From assembly GCA_036245525.1 (NCBI GenBank), contig BTPG01000004.1:209136325-209200324 (forward strand): a stretch of 64,000 nucleotides of DNA, read 5' to 3'. Below the pieces are notes generated by a model. That model did no database searches. It was not told where the DNA came from and saw nothing but the letters and a program-made list of their open reading frames with translations. The position numbers and the translations under genes are program-made. The first letter of the stretch is position 1; each line of letters starts with the position of its first letter. This document shows positions 11,877 through 23,240 of the stretch, piece by piece. This DNA is from Semisulcospira habei (taxonomy: Eukaryota; Mollusca; Gastropoda; Semisulcospiridae).

Positions 11877-12424
11877 TATATTCGAGCTCAGAAACGCTCC
11901 AGTTATGTTCTCTTTGAATGTCAACTGATTATCATGGTCCGCTCATAGCGTAATGTCTTCCATTAAACAGCATCGGGGATGAAACGTCATGGGACGAAAT
12001 GTGATTGGGACGAACGGTGTGGGCGAATGCGCGTAGGGCGAAAATAGGCATAGAACAAGAGGCTCAAAGAACAAGTCCTTCGAAGCTTTCTAACGCTAAA
12101 TAAACAACTTTAACGGCACCTACAACCTCAAATATATGAATATTACTACTTTAAGTACTCAATAATATGTGTTTATGTGGTAATTTGGGCTTAGGAGAGG
12201 TTATTTCGACTGGTTTCGGACAGCGCGATCGTGTAGCAAGGGAAGTAATCGACGCGTCAACGGTTGTGGAAAACGGCTTACTAGTACAACTAAATCAACT
12301 TTAATGTAAACCAACCTTCTAACACATGATTATTTTGTGTTTAGGTACGCAATAATAGTTATAGATATGGTTATTTTAGCTTAGGACAGGTTATTCCGGG
12401 TTATTCCGGGTTTTAGTAGGACCC
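11877..12424 (-). repeat. right terminal inverted repeat of the 12.3-kb element
   Basis: Reverse complement partner of 119-665. Ends in gggttttagtaggaccc, followed by the TSD aacttccaa (12,425-12,433). Confidence 0.9.
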
Positions 12425-12433
12425 AACTTCCAA

Positions 12434-13330
12434 TACCTTCTCACACGTGCGTCATAGTAGGTTCAAGCAACACACATTGTGCCAATTGAAGGTTTGAGAA
12501 CGTTGCGCTGTGTGTACTATTGTCTCTATTTAAAGAAATCTTCTCTGTTCACTCAATTTGAACCCCATAATGACATTCAAAAATACCTTACTGACAAGAC
12601 ATAAAAAAACGAAGTGATAATGATGTGGTTCAAACTAAATCTGTATTTAGTTCACTTTGAGAAAACGTACAAACTCCACCACAGCGATTGACTATAAACG
12701 GTGGGGTGCCGGTCAACTCGCCCATATGCCATCTCGCCCTGTCAACTCGCCAAGATATACTATTAGTCCCATACAGACTTGACTAGAACCACGGACCTTT
12801 ATTAATAAAGGTACGTGACTAGAACTACGTCTGTAAAACGTTGATTCACGTGACTTCAATGATTGGCCAGAATGCCAGAGGGTTTTCCAGTGCTATTTTA
12901 AACAATAAACAAAACACATTACTTTCCTTAGAGTTGTGCGAAAACAAAGAATATTTACAGGCAAACGGGTTGATACTGATAAATCAGATAACCCGTGATA
13001 CACGATTTTTGACGAAAAGCTGGGAAAGTGCAACAGCTAAAAATAGTCCCTCACGGCTGAGAGAACTGCTTGGGATGAATCCATGACTGTAGAGGGAATT
13101 CCATCAGGTCAAAGTATCCCTAGTTACGAACGTGACCTTTTTAATGTGATAATTTTCATCATTGTAATTATATTTTACATGTTCACCGGCAATATCATGT
13201 TCACAGCGGACACTGAAGTCATGTCTTTGCATTTTTAGAGGTCGTATCAAAGGTCACCGTCCACCGACGCCATTTGTTATTGAGTAAGCTGAAAAATAGC
13301 AAGTTTCAGATTTCGAAGCAAACAAAGAAG
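12434..13330. other. unassigned stretch
   Basis: A/T-rich with no supported gene. Contains two copies of gtcaactcgcc (near 12,714 and 12,749), a string that recurs at 13,588, perhaps marking an old element. An 81-codon frame at 12,841 has no recognisable features. Confidence 0.4.
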
Positions 13331-13520
13331 CCTAGGTATATAGGGGCTTGATGACCATCAGTAGCTTTGACTAATGCAAATCCACTGCGCCACCGCGTAC
13401 GCGCCAGCGCCTATACTAAGCTCAAGACAAAATACAAAAATAATACGCGGTGGCGCAGTGGATTTGCATTAGTAGTCAAAGCTACTGTCATCGAACCCCT
13501 TTGGCTAGGTATACTTATGT
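13330..13520. repeat. tRNA-like palindromic (foldback) sequence
   Basis: 13,361-13,399 and 13,444-13,485 are inverted copies that match except for a 3-nt insertion, separated by a 44-bp loop. Weaker pairing continues outward. The right arm contains TGGCGCAGTGG, a match to the tRNA/SINE A box, and about 45 bp on a B-box-like TCATCGAACCC. It reads as a head-to-head tRNA-derived SINE fragment; an intact tRNA fold is not evident. Confidence 0.5.
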
Positions 13521-14506
13521 TGGCTATCCGTGAAATTAAAGGGTCCTTTCGCCCAAAATAGCAGTCATCTCAAACGAAGTAGCCGTCAACTCGCCCAAGG
13601 CCCGACTGTGGTTCAGTGGCAGGCTTTGCCGCGGTGTGGCAGTGCGTACGCAGCTGCAAATGGCTGGCCGGGCTGACCGTGACACTGACTGTTCGTCGTC
13701 CGCCCTGTGCGAAAATCGTAAAGTGATATTTATGCCTCAGTTCAACTTGAGTTTTCCTGGATTGACTCAACTTATACCGTATGCGGTATTGTCAGAGCGA
13801 AACTTGACTCAGTCGAGTACTGATAGTTCGGTGGGGGAATGCCGCAAAAAGCGGCGGCCGGGTCGTCCCAAAGCCGGTCGGTGCCGGCGGAAGCCCCAGT
13901 AAGCAAAGGTCCTCGGGCCCACGCCGATGGCCGCAGACACACTCAGCGGAACTGGCGGAGGCACTGCCGGAGTCAGTAGAGACGGTACTAGACGTACTAT
14001 TACGTAATCTCAGTATTAGACTACACAAAAATAAATGATAAATAAATACACTTAAATAGCAACACAGTACAAACAAAATCAAATCAGTTCATTTGGCCGC
14101 CCCCCCCCCCCACAAAGCAGTCAATTCCACCCCCCCCCCCAATAAATAACTTCACAACAACTGAAACAATAACTGACTTGAATCACTGATGATCGGAAAG
14201 CAAGCAAAGGCACTGCAGCCACCCCCACCCCCCTCCCCCAACAAAAAGACCCCAAACAAACCCAACAAAGCATACACCAAAAACATCAAACTAAAGACAA
14301 AAACAAAACAATTTTTTCTCATTTTTTTTGCAGCAAGGAAACAGGTATAGCCCGGCAAATCATTTTTTCTCCGCCGCCGGGGCCGGCGACTGTGAGAAAT
14401 TAATCAAATCTATACATCTTCAGTGAAAATCATTAGCTTAGCGGCCGCTACATATACATATCCCGTCGCCACGGAACTCGAACGTCCTTAAATTAAATTA
14501 GTGGTG

Positions 14507-14538
<32 letters not shown>

Positions 14539-14559
14539 CTTGACTCACGGTCGCCTGAA
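13521..14559. other. unassigned stretch with poly-C and poly-T tracts
   Basis: Contains C-runs near 14,100 and 14,135, a T-run near 14,510-14,533, and GC-rich DNA around 13,600-13,920 with short frames only. No gene supported. Confidence 0.4.
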
Positions 14560-14711
14560 CGCAGTCTACGAATCAGAATAGGCTAACACGCTGCCTGTAT
14601 CTAACGCCGCTCCCGAAAAAGAACCGAGGAGAGCCCAGATCCGACAGCGCGGGAAAATTTTAGGCAGCCGAAAGGAGGCCACAGCGCATGCGCGATGCTC
14701 TGTTGTATCTC
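14560..14711 (+). promoter_or_regulatory. candidate CpG-rich promoter with E2F, NRF1 and YY1-type sites
   Basis: GCGCGGGAAAA at 14,647-14,657 is the complement of an E2F site. GCGCATGCGC at 14,684-14,693 is a perfect NRF1 palindrome. CATGGCGGC at 14,711 resembles the YY1 motif that often overlaps a start codon. The region to ~15,200 is CpG-rich against an A/T-rich background. No TATA box. This is the combination typical of housekeeping promoters. Assignment to the EHMT gene downstream on the same strand is inferred. Confidence 0.5.
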
Positions 14712-14739
14712 ATGGCGGCCTCCAAAATCAGCGGATCAG
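14712..14739 (+). CDS. possible first coding exon (of EHMT?)
   Basis: ATGGCGGCCTCCAAAATC... codes MAASKISGS and ends at CAG followed by the donor gtgggt. It would leave phase 1, whereas the 28,847 exon starts in phase 0, so at least one further exon would be required between them and I could not find it. It could be the first exon of EHMT or of another gene. Confidence 0.3.
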
Positions 14740-16656
14740 GTGGGTGTTTGGTTTGCTTTTCGGCGCTTTTTCGGCCTGTTGGAACACTAAATATACCAGT
14801 ATCCTAAACTTTAATTGGCCTTAAATCTTTGACGAGTGTTGTATTAGGGTTTATTGGGTGATTTGGGGCTCTGAGACGGTGTAAACTTACACGACCACCG
14901 CCGTTGTCCAACAACGATTCGACAAGAAGTCGACCTTCCTGTGATGGCCAATGCATCATAACTTCCTTTCAGCAGAGGAACATGGCTGTAATTATTCGCG
15001 CTGCGATCCTGTGATCGCAAGAAGAGTCAGGCAGAGAACGTTGAATCGTGTTCTTGACGTGATTGCGCTTGCGGGTCTGGAGAGTTAGGGGTTGGGAAAT
15101 GTGTCGTCTTTCGGTTGCACGGCGCCTATGGTGCCCGGAAGTTGACAAAGCGAACAAGATGGTCTTACGAGTTCTGTGTGTGTGAACGAGGTGTGCGGAT
15201 CTAGGACAGCCTTTGCACCACGAGGAAAACGTGTTTAATTCATTATGTGCGGTCCACGCTGTTCAGGTTTGTGTCAAACATGCTGACCCGTAGCCGGCAT
15301 CCTGTTCTTGCACGGTGCTCAGTTTCTTCACGTGGAGCATTGTTTGTATGATTACCACCTCATATTGAAAAGTATTGTTGATACATTAGAATCTACAGAA
15401 ACTGACAATTTGTAGGCAGATTTGTGGACTCGTTCTGGAAAGAACACTAGCCCCCTTAGTGGGGATACCGTGACAGCATTGTAGAAACTCACAATTATTT
15501 TACCTTTAAGCTAGATGAAAGTAACAGTTATCAATCTATTCATTTTACATTAATTACTCAAACTCGAAGTGATGAATTGCAATTATTAGGGGATGGTTTG
15601 CCTCACCAGCTTCAGTGCTCGCTTAAAAAAAAATTTTCATTGCACACACATGCAGAAGTACATGTATGCATCTTGTCTATTCTCCAGAAATTACACACAC
15701 TATGAAGTGTACTTTACTACATTGGCAATTTTTGGGTCTACTTTTGTATAGGCTGGGTTGTCATGTTACTTTGTTCTTTTGTTGAGTCTGTGATACACTG
15801 GAATTGGACTGGCCCCGCAGCGACCTTGCTCTCTCAACCATGTTTCAAGTTAACTCTTAAAGTTGAACTAAAGTATAAAATTAGTCTTTGCAGGCTTTTA
15901 CTTAGTTTCACTTTTAGCCTCATCTGCACTTAACTGTTAGTCTATTATTTAGACTTTATAGCCTTGGGTGTAAAGTCCATAACCACAGGTCACACTTTGG
16001 GTAGCAGAACTTCACTTTGCTGTCCAGATGCAGGGAGGTACCAGACTTGTGTTTCAGAAAGTTTATTTATACTATATTACTAGTAGTAGTACTATTTATA
16101 CTATAGCCATTTAGACTATCATCCAAGTGAAATGTTTCTGGTAGCCCGAACAGAGCGTGTATGTTTTTGTTGTTAAATTTGCCATTTATAAGATTTATAC
16201 TTAATGGTCCACAAAAGTGGAAAATTGTTTCACAGGTTCATACGTCACAGTTAATGTCATTCAAAAACATTGATATGCATGCACACAGCTATATGGACAG
16301 GATAAAGCCTAGACTGTATACACTAATAATACACTTTGCTTTTGTAAAATTTCCATTTTGATGTCTTGAAGGTGTAAAATTATACCACACACATGTGGCA
16401 GTGAAAAAGCTTGAAGGCTGCTTGTGAAATTGTTAAAAAGTTAATCTATAAAAGTATAAGTAATTGAAATTCAATTAGCCCTGGTACACTTCCCTGGCTT
16501 AGTAGTAGTTAGTCAGGAGACCACACACATAACTAGTAGCAGAGATAATATTTCCTTACTACAGCTGGACATGTAAGATAAGACCAAGATTTGTGCAGTA
16601 CCTTGCACTATGACAGCATGCATCAACCCTGTAGATGTACCACCCATACCGTAAAC
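14740..16656. other. unassigned intron-like stretch
   Basis: CpG-rich to ~15,200, then A/T-rich. Short frames only, no recognisable repeat ends and no exon supported. Confidence 0.4.
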
Positions 16657-16892
16657 CAGGCTTTCTGTTAATGGAAAATTTCCGTATTTGACGGACAGAT
16701 TGTGACAGAAACGGAGAAAACGGAAGGCTGTCCATCCCTGGGATGGACTATGAACTAATCTTGAAAAGAATTAACTTATCCCTGCTGTGTTTCACTTTCA
16801 AGAATGTGACAGGCTTTAGAGTGCCTGGAACAGATTTTTGTCATGCTGTCCGTCCTCATGATGGACAATTTTAGAACCTAGCGGAAAGCCTG
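16657..16892. mobile_element. 236-bp MITE, CAG...CTG ends, 6-bp TSD
   Basis: Ends caggctttctgttaa / reverse complement of ctagcggaaagcctg, flanked by gtaaac at 16,651-16,656 and 16,893-16,898. A diverged internal relative lies at about 25,174-25,262 (ctctgtatttgatgggcagtg, gcccgtccgtcgcc). No coding capacity. Confidence 0.75.
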
Positions 16893-17089
16893 GTAAACAG
16901 ATTGATGAAATAGGCTGTGGTAGACTGCACGATTAAGTTCTTCAAATCCAATGCAAGATGCCCCACAGGACCCAAGCCCTGTCATGCAACCATGCATCAG
17001 GAATCAAGAACAAGACTTAATGTGCTTCACTCAGACTATATTGCAGTGCAGATTACCAATCTGTTCATGTGGCCATCAGAGACATGACC

Positions 17090-17206
17090 TGCCTTGCATT
17101 TGGCAGTGTGCGAGTGAATTTGGTCCGCCCTGCATTTGGCAGTCGGCGAGTGGATTTGGTCCTCCCTGCATTTGGCAGTCGGCGAGTGGGTTTGGTCCTC
17201 CATGCA
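17090..17206. repeat. 36-bp minisatellite, about 3 units
   Basis: Tandem units of the type ccctgcatttggcagtcggc + gagtggatttggtcct. The period is a multiple of three, so the + frame repeats CIWQSASGFGPP. No gene context. Confidence 0.75.
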
Positions 17207-18090
17207 GTTGTTCCCAACAGAGGCAGTGTCTGATTAGCTCAAGTTTCTGTAGGACAGTTTAATTATCATGGCGAATCAGGCCTCTGAGTTGTACTGTTTA
17301 GGTCTACAAGGTGATTATAAAATGTTTAGCTGAGGATCTCATTTACACATAACGACTTTTGCAGCTTTTTAGGGGCTTCTCTAAAGGCTGTGTACCAGCT
17401 TTGGTACCGTAAGGATCAGCCGTGAATAGTGCCAAGTTAGCTTGGAAGTCGCTGATCTAATTTGGCACTTTCCTTGAACTATCATGGTTGTGAATAGGGG
17501 TGGATTCATGCCCATGGTGGTTAACCCTCATCATACTGAGGCTAACAGCTTCAAAATTTGTACACTGCCATGCAAGCTTTTTTATAGTCAGGGCTTCCGT
17601 TTTAGTGCGTCTGTGCGTCTATGACGCATTAAAACTCAAAATCACGTACTGAAAATGTAACTAAAGGGTACTCCGACGCACTAAACTTCAGTGCATCTGC
17701 GTCCGAGATGCATCATCCTTGCGCCACCGTATGTAACCTAACAGAGGTAGGCAACAGTCATTATATTTTAAGTGACGAGTTGGTTTGTTTAGCCGCTAGC
17801 TTGGTTGCGGCTGCGTTCAGAATCAACACGACTCCAGGGTCCGTGCGATTGTAACTAGACGGGAAAACTATTAGTTTGCGTGTGGTGTCAGCACGTTTTT
17901 ACAAAGTGCATGCTACATGTTGAACGTGTTACTTGCTTTGACGTCACCATTCATACTATTATGGGATACCGCAATGTGCGTTTCACTTTCGATCTTGAAC
18001 GAAGCTGTAAATGGTGGAGAAAAAAGCATAGGAAGCTGGAATGCTTCGGATTCTTCAATCTGGCACCGTCTGATCATGATAATCGCTTAA
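17207..18090. other. unassigned stretch; possible broken hAT-like end at 17,590
   Basis: At ~17,586 the string cagggcttccgttttagtgcgtctgtgcg resembles a CAG-type transposon end. No partner end was found, possibly because of the LINE that follows. A diverged hairpin (17,420-17,490, relative of the MITE family described elsewhere) is also present. Confidence 0.3.
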
Positions 18091-19455
18091 AAAAAAGTTG
18101 CACTTCGACACCACCGTCTCCATGGACAAGCGACAGTACCAGAAATGATACCCCTGGGCCGTGTGTGGCACCGCCGCTGCGACTCACAGTTTTCAGAGTT
18201 CATGGCTGCGTGTATTTCCATGGCTAAAGCACGACAGCACACGGATGACATGCGCAGTGTGCATGGAGGCCAACTCAAAAAGCAAGTCCAGAAATTTAAA
18301 CAGAAATCACCAATTGAAAAGATGGAAGAGACAACGGGCATCCCACCCCTGCGCATGAGAAGAGATTGCAAAGCCTTGATACAGTCCACAAAGGTCAAGT
18401 CTTCCAAAGACCATCCTATGAATGCTAGGATGAAACAACCAACCTCAGGGAGACTGAAAAGATCAAGCTTTGTGAAGGAGACGAGAGCACTGCAGAGAAA
18501 ACACCAGGCAAAGCTGCCTGCGCAGGTAGAGGCTCTGAATCCTGCTAGCGACCTTCCACCTTGGGAAAGTAAGCCAGAAAACATCACCATCTCTTCCACG
18601 GTACCCTACATCACCACCAGAGATGAGCACAGCACTGTGAGCAAGAAAGCCCTGACACTGGCCATGCTCGAAGAAAAGTATCCCCAGGAAGCATGGATAC
18701 GGGCATACACCGATGGATCAGCCACAGATGCAGTTCAGGAAGGAGGGGCTGGGGTGTACATTCAGTACCCAAACGGAAAATGGCAGGCAGAGGCAGTACC
18801 AACAGGCCTTCACTGCACAAATTACAGAGCTGAGGTGGAAGCCCTAGTCCGTGCAGCTAACACCCTTAGTGGCACTGCAGACCCTGATGCCCAGATTGTC
18901 TTCCTTACTGATGCCATGTCTGTCCTTGAGGCAGCAACAGCAAGCAAACTGCCACGTCTACAAGAGGCACTGCAAAACATCAAGTGCACCAGACTGGTGC
19001 TGCAGTGGATCCCTTCACACTGTGGCATCTACGGCAATGAAGAAGCTGACAGAATGGCAAAAGTGGGCGCAGAGAAAGAACAAGATGAAAATGGAGTCAG
19101 CTTCACAGAGATGAAGACCATCATTAAGTCTGTGTACAGACCACCACAACGGCCCCTAGACAGTTACCATCAGCTGTCCAGACAAGAGCAGGTGACCATC
19201 TTTCGTCTGAGGACCGGGCACAACCGACTCAATTTCCACCTGCACAGACGCTTCCACCTCGTGCCATCTCCCCTGTGCCCTTGTGGAGAAGCAGAGCAGA
19301 CCGCAGAGCACATCCTCCAGGACTGTGGGAACCACCAGCCGCTGAGGGAGGAGATATGGCCGAAGCCCGCCACTCTACAAGAGAAACTGTACGGGCCTGT
19401 GGAGGCGCTACAGAAGACCACAGATTTCATTTTGAGAGCCAAACTCCAAGTGTGA
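18091..19455 (+). pseudogene. non-LTR retrotransposon pol, RNase H and C-terminal Zn knuckle, 5'-truncated
   Basis: A continuous frame from the stop at 18,088-18,090 to TGA at 19,453. The first ~185 codons are a basic linker. RNase H follows, with YTDGSA, the Glu-containing NYRAEVEALV, FLTDAMSV, and WIPSHCGIYGNEEADRMA supplying the usual D-E-D(-D) residues. After it comes a CPCGEAEQTAEHILQDC knuckle. The reverse transcriptase and endonuclease are missing, so this is the 3' end of a 5'-truncated copy. The 3' tail is (aag)n-like (gagaagaagaagaagaaacag) at ~19,465-19,487. RNase H plus this knuckle suggests the I/Nimb/Ingi group. The retained frame is intact, so the insertion is young. Confidence 0.8.
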
Positions 19456-19489
19456 CGGCGTTCGAGAAGAAGAAGAAGAAACAGAAATA

Positions 19490-20084
19490 AGTATGTCAGT
19501 TTTTTTTAAATTGTGGTCGATCCATCTTCTGGTACACAGGTATTAGGCAAAAGCTCTAAAATGGGAGAAATACGTCTTTCGGGTTAAATGGGTTGAAACC
19601 AACTTTTAAGTACATTAGTACACACACTCACACACACACAGAGCAAGAGAGAGAAATGAAATGAAACTTTTTTTTACAAGGATAAAAGATTAGGTCACAG
19701 ACCTATTTTCAATCTTGTTCTTGCTACACACAACAAATATAACAGTAACACACACACACACCTCATTCTCTCACGTACACCCACAGGTCAATGGCTAGCA
19801 GTATAGAAAGATGCATACGTATCAAATCCATAGTACTAGAAACAAACTAAAATGATATGAGAGAAAGAAAAAAAATCAGGTTACACATCCACTCATTCAA
19901 CCGATACTATACGCACACACTCATGCGCTCGCGGGCGTATGCACAAACTGACACCGCTGTACTTACTGTAAAGGCAAATCAAGAGTCCAGATTTTTAGAA
20001 GAAAACAGGCAATGGTACAGTGGGCTTATATTCAGGGCGAGAGTTTACTGAGAGTTTGTGACCGTAAAACATGACGTTAGGTGC
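19490..20084. other. unassigned, CA-rich simple repeats
   Basis: Contains (CA)-rich patches near 19,620-19,640 and 19,745-19,765. No gene supported. Confidence 0.4.
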
Positions 20085-20590
20085 TCACACCTTATTTAGG
20101 TGCTGTGCTAGATGGGTCCTGAATATAGACAGGGATGGGGCGGCAGCAATATTTGCTGGTAATGAGTTCCACAGTATGGCTCCCGAGTAAGATAGGCTCG
20201 TTTTAAATATGTCGAGGCATGGCCTAGGTACATACAGATTGTTCCTTGTTTTGTACGAGGTGCTGGCGGGACTAAAGAGATCAGTTAAGTAGCGAGGAGT
20301 TTTGGAGAGGCTGATTTTAAACATTAGCACACCCTTATTGTATATAAGTAGCTTATGTAAAGGCAGCATGCCAAGAGCTTTGAGTCGGTCGTCAGTGCTG
20401 TCTTTACTATTAGAGAGGATTAACTTAGCTGCCCGCCGGTGGAGAGCATTAAGCCTTTTTAAGCATGCATCGCTACACCCATCCCAAACTGTAGATGCAT
20501 AATCTATATGTGATTGGATGTGAGCGTTATAGAAGATTTTTCTTGTGTAGGCGTGTCTGTAAAATGAGTAAGTTTAGAGAGGAGGAATAA
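20085..20590 (-). pseudogene. CR1/L2-type LINE, C-terminal reverse transcriptase region
   Basis: On the minus strand one open frame covers the thumb/C-terminal part of a CR1/L2-like polymerase: HIDYASTVWDGC, then KRLNALHRRAAKLIL, DSTDDRLKALGMLPLH, and the characteristic near-C-terminal YSGAILWNSLP, stopping at 20,085. The catalytic palm motifs lie upstream and are absent, so the copy is 5'-truncated. It is undamaged within the surviving ~165 codons. Confidence 0.8.
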
Positions 20591-20837
20591 ATTTCTGGAC
20601 ACGGTCCGACATGAGCGTGCCAAGTGAGCTGATCGTAAATAGAGAGAGAGAGTTTAGATAAGTCAGACTTTGGTTGTCAATCTGCATTCAGTAGAAAAGG
20701 CTATATTCTCTGTTACAATACATTATCAAATGAACATGCAGATAAATACATATATGAGTTCATCTACAGTACTGAGCACCAAAAGTGGGAAAATAGGATG
20801 AGAAAAAAAAAAAAAATGCTACAGATGAAACAATGCC

Positions 20838-21683
20838 CAGGGCTAGAAATTAACTTTTTTTCTTTGGGGGCCACCGGGCCCCTTGATTGAAAAATTTGAG
20901 GGCCCACAAGCAACTTTCGGGGCCCAACTTTGAAAAATAATGCAAACAAAAAACAAAAGAATTATTGACAATATAATAAGTAGAAAGTACAATTTGTCTG
21001 ATAATCTAAAATAAAAACAATTGAATTTCCAATTTTGCTGAGTGATGTCATTTTTATTTGCCTTTTCTTTCACTTTCAAACATTACCAACAAAAAAGGGG
21101 AAAAAACACACACACACACATTCAGTGACACACATATTCCAGTGACTAGTGAGCCTGAAATGGCCATTAAACAAAATAGAAAAAAATCAAGTGAGTCTCT
21201 TGTATAATACTTTTCAGTTTTGTGACTGAGTATTGCACAATACACATCATTAAATTTTTAATATGAGTAACCTAACAAAAAATCTGACCTCAATGCACAA
21301 AAGTTCAAAACAAAACCATGAAAGGGAACTAAACTTAACAGTAAACTAAAGTGAAACAAACAGATTTTGCCTTTTTTTTTTTTTTTTTTTTTTTTCAATC
21401 ATCTATTCATATTACACTTATGTGCACTTGAGTTAACAGAAGTAAACTAAAAATACAATAACAAAAAAAAAAAGAAAACAAAAAAAACACAATACTATTA
21501 CTGTGAGTGAGGGCACCGGTGTGGGTTGCTTCCCTTGGCCCAAATACGAAACTGCCGAGTAGAGCTAGCTGTAGCAGACGAATTATTTTGCGGGCCAAGC
21601 GGGCCCTTCGTTTTTCAACTTTCCGAGCCCGAAATCAACTTTGCGGGTTTTTGGCCCCGGGCCCCCGCTAATTTCAAGCCCTG
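20838..21683. mobile_element. 846-bp hAT-like non-autonomous element, 6-bp TSD
   Basis: Terminal inverted repeats begin cagggctaGAAATTA on the left and cagggcttGAAATTAgcgggggcc on the right strand, flanked by aatgcc at 20,832-20,837 and 21,684-21,689. The interior is A/T-rich and non-coding, with a poly-T run near 21,370. Its right end is present again, inverted, at the right edge of the window (63,891 onward). Confidence 0.8.
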
Positions 21684-22371
21684 AATGCCTGTTTTAGACA
21701 TGTCTGACAAAGTATAAATACAAATCCAAAAAATAAAATAAATCTGTTCTGTGTTGACACAATTGAGGATCGACTGAGGGGGGTATGATACCCGTTTCAG
21801 ATGCACCATGGGGACACATGCAATGCACCCACTCTAATTAAATTTAATATGCACCATTTTGTGAACATGAAATGTTAAGTCAAAGAGTAAATATACTTTT
21901 TGAGGTGATTTTAGAAAATAACTCACCTAAACGAAAGGTTAGAGCTGCGTCAAAACGTGGGACACCGTAGCATCTGAAACGTTGTACCAAATCATTTCAC
22001 CACAAAAGCAAGAACAGCTGTTTTCCAGTAGTTAAGCACAAGCAAGGTTTAAAACAAGTGAAACAATATGGGAACCAAAAACAATAAAATTATAGTAGTT
22101 GCATCTCCTAAATATTACACTTGTTAGTTATGACGTTTTAGATGTCACGGGACACCATGAATGAAAGAACACGGTACAAGGCTTGTGTACACAAGATGAC
22201 TGTTTATTTGCAATGTACCTGTTTAGTTTTGTGTGTATTAATGAATGCTTTAATTGAACTTTTTATAAAATAAGTGAACGTGTTAAAAATTAAATGTACA
22301 ATAAAACAAAACAAAAAACCCACCCAAAAAAAAAAAAAAAGATTTTGGGGGTGTCTGTAAATATGAACAGT

Positions 22372-22373
<2 letters not shown>

Positions 22374-22428
<55 letters not shown>
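22374..22428. repeat. (CA)n microsatellite
   Basis: About 27 uninterrupted ca dinucleotides. Confidence 0.95.
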
Positions 22429-22433
<5 letters not shown>

Positions 22434-22563
22434 TGAAAATGATCCAATGAATACATTTCATCATTTATTGTAAATATCGGAGAAGAATAAAACCAGATAA
22501 GAAATTAAAAAAAAAAGAAAAAGAAAAAAGCACTCAACAAAGCTTTGGCAGAAACACAGCTCA

Positions 22564-22763
22564 TCAAAAATCATAACCCTCCACCCTCCATTCCCTCATA
22601 CTGTTGCAAGTTGGAACAAGACCAACTTTAGCTATTATCATGTCCATGGACATGAGCTGCACATCAGCAACTGCTGGGTACACAAAGAATGTCTTCTTTG
22701 TCATTTGGGGATGTAAAAATCTGATGCAGTGCGTGTCCATGTCAATATATTCTGTGACCACTC
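22564..22763 (-). CDS. small conserved-looking gene, exon 2 (C-terminal 66 codons)
   Basis: On the minus strand the acceptor tttatgtgtgcag precedes an exon that completes a Gly codon split after the first base and continues GVVTEYIDMDTHCIRFLHP ... REWRVEGYDF to a stop at 22,564. A minus-strand AATAAA lies at 22,464-22,469, about 95 bp after the stop. The alternating hydrophobic pattern, with a conserved-looking GxVxxxD and ...AKVGLV, resembles a small OB-fold subunit (RPA3/TEN1 type). That is only a pattern impression; no homology is claimed. Confidence 0.45.
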
Positions 22764-23240
22764 CTGCACACATAAAGAACAGAAGTATCATTAAAAACTG
22801 CCAAGTCAGGCCCAAAATCAAAACATTTAAAGAAGGAAAGAAAAAGTTTGGTCAAATATAAACAATAAGTTTTATGATTTAGTCTTTTCACAATCCTAAA
22901 AGTCTGCATGTTCATGTTTCAGATGCTGCATGGGACTTTACACAAAAATGCAATAGTGACGTCCCATGACACGTCCTTAACAAACTTCACCTAACTTAGA
23001 ATTTTTTTTATAGGTTTTAAGGCATTTAGAAAAAAATCACTATACGATTGATGAACACAATGCATAATAATAGTTCTTGCACATGAGATTAATTTTGGTG
23101 CTGTGTCAGATTTGTTTGACAATTATGAAAATGTCCCAAAATTCATTACCGATGTTCCACGAGACTTATCTCGTATAAAAATGCAAATAATAATGATTTA
23201 GATTGATGCATGGAACATAAAAGAATATAAAAATGCCAAC

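Larger units (their letters stand above)
119..12424. mobile_element. 12.3-kb DNA transposon with long TIRs (Mutator-like by target duplication)
   Basis: The two ends are inverted copies of each other, both starting GGGTCCTACTAAAACCC followed by two GGAATAACC units. They are flanked by the 9-bp direct repeat aacttccaa at 110-118 and 12,425-12,433, so both boundaries are exact. A 9-bp duplication fits Mutator-like elements; Polintons normally give about 6 bp. No transposase is visible inside, so the element looks non-autonomous. Cargo in order: an inverted duplication around a Pro/Thr-rich ORF, decayed Polinton-like genes, a SINE-like insert, and two near-identical 2.2-kb direct repeats. The superfamily assignment is an inference from TSD length; the TIR/TSD structure is seen directly. 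Confidence 0.85.

Noticed and set aside
119..12424. Calling the whole 12.3-kb element a Polinton
   Set aside because: The target duplication is 9 bp rather than about 6, and no integrase, pPolB or capsid gene is recognisable; only fragments are Polinton-like.
12841..13086. 81-codon + strand frame
   Set aside because: No homology recognised, no neighbouring exons or signals.
14969..15157. Minus-strand 62-codon Arg/His-rich frame near the candidate promoter
   Set aside because: No domain, no splice signals; likely a by-product of CpG-rich composition.
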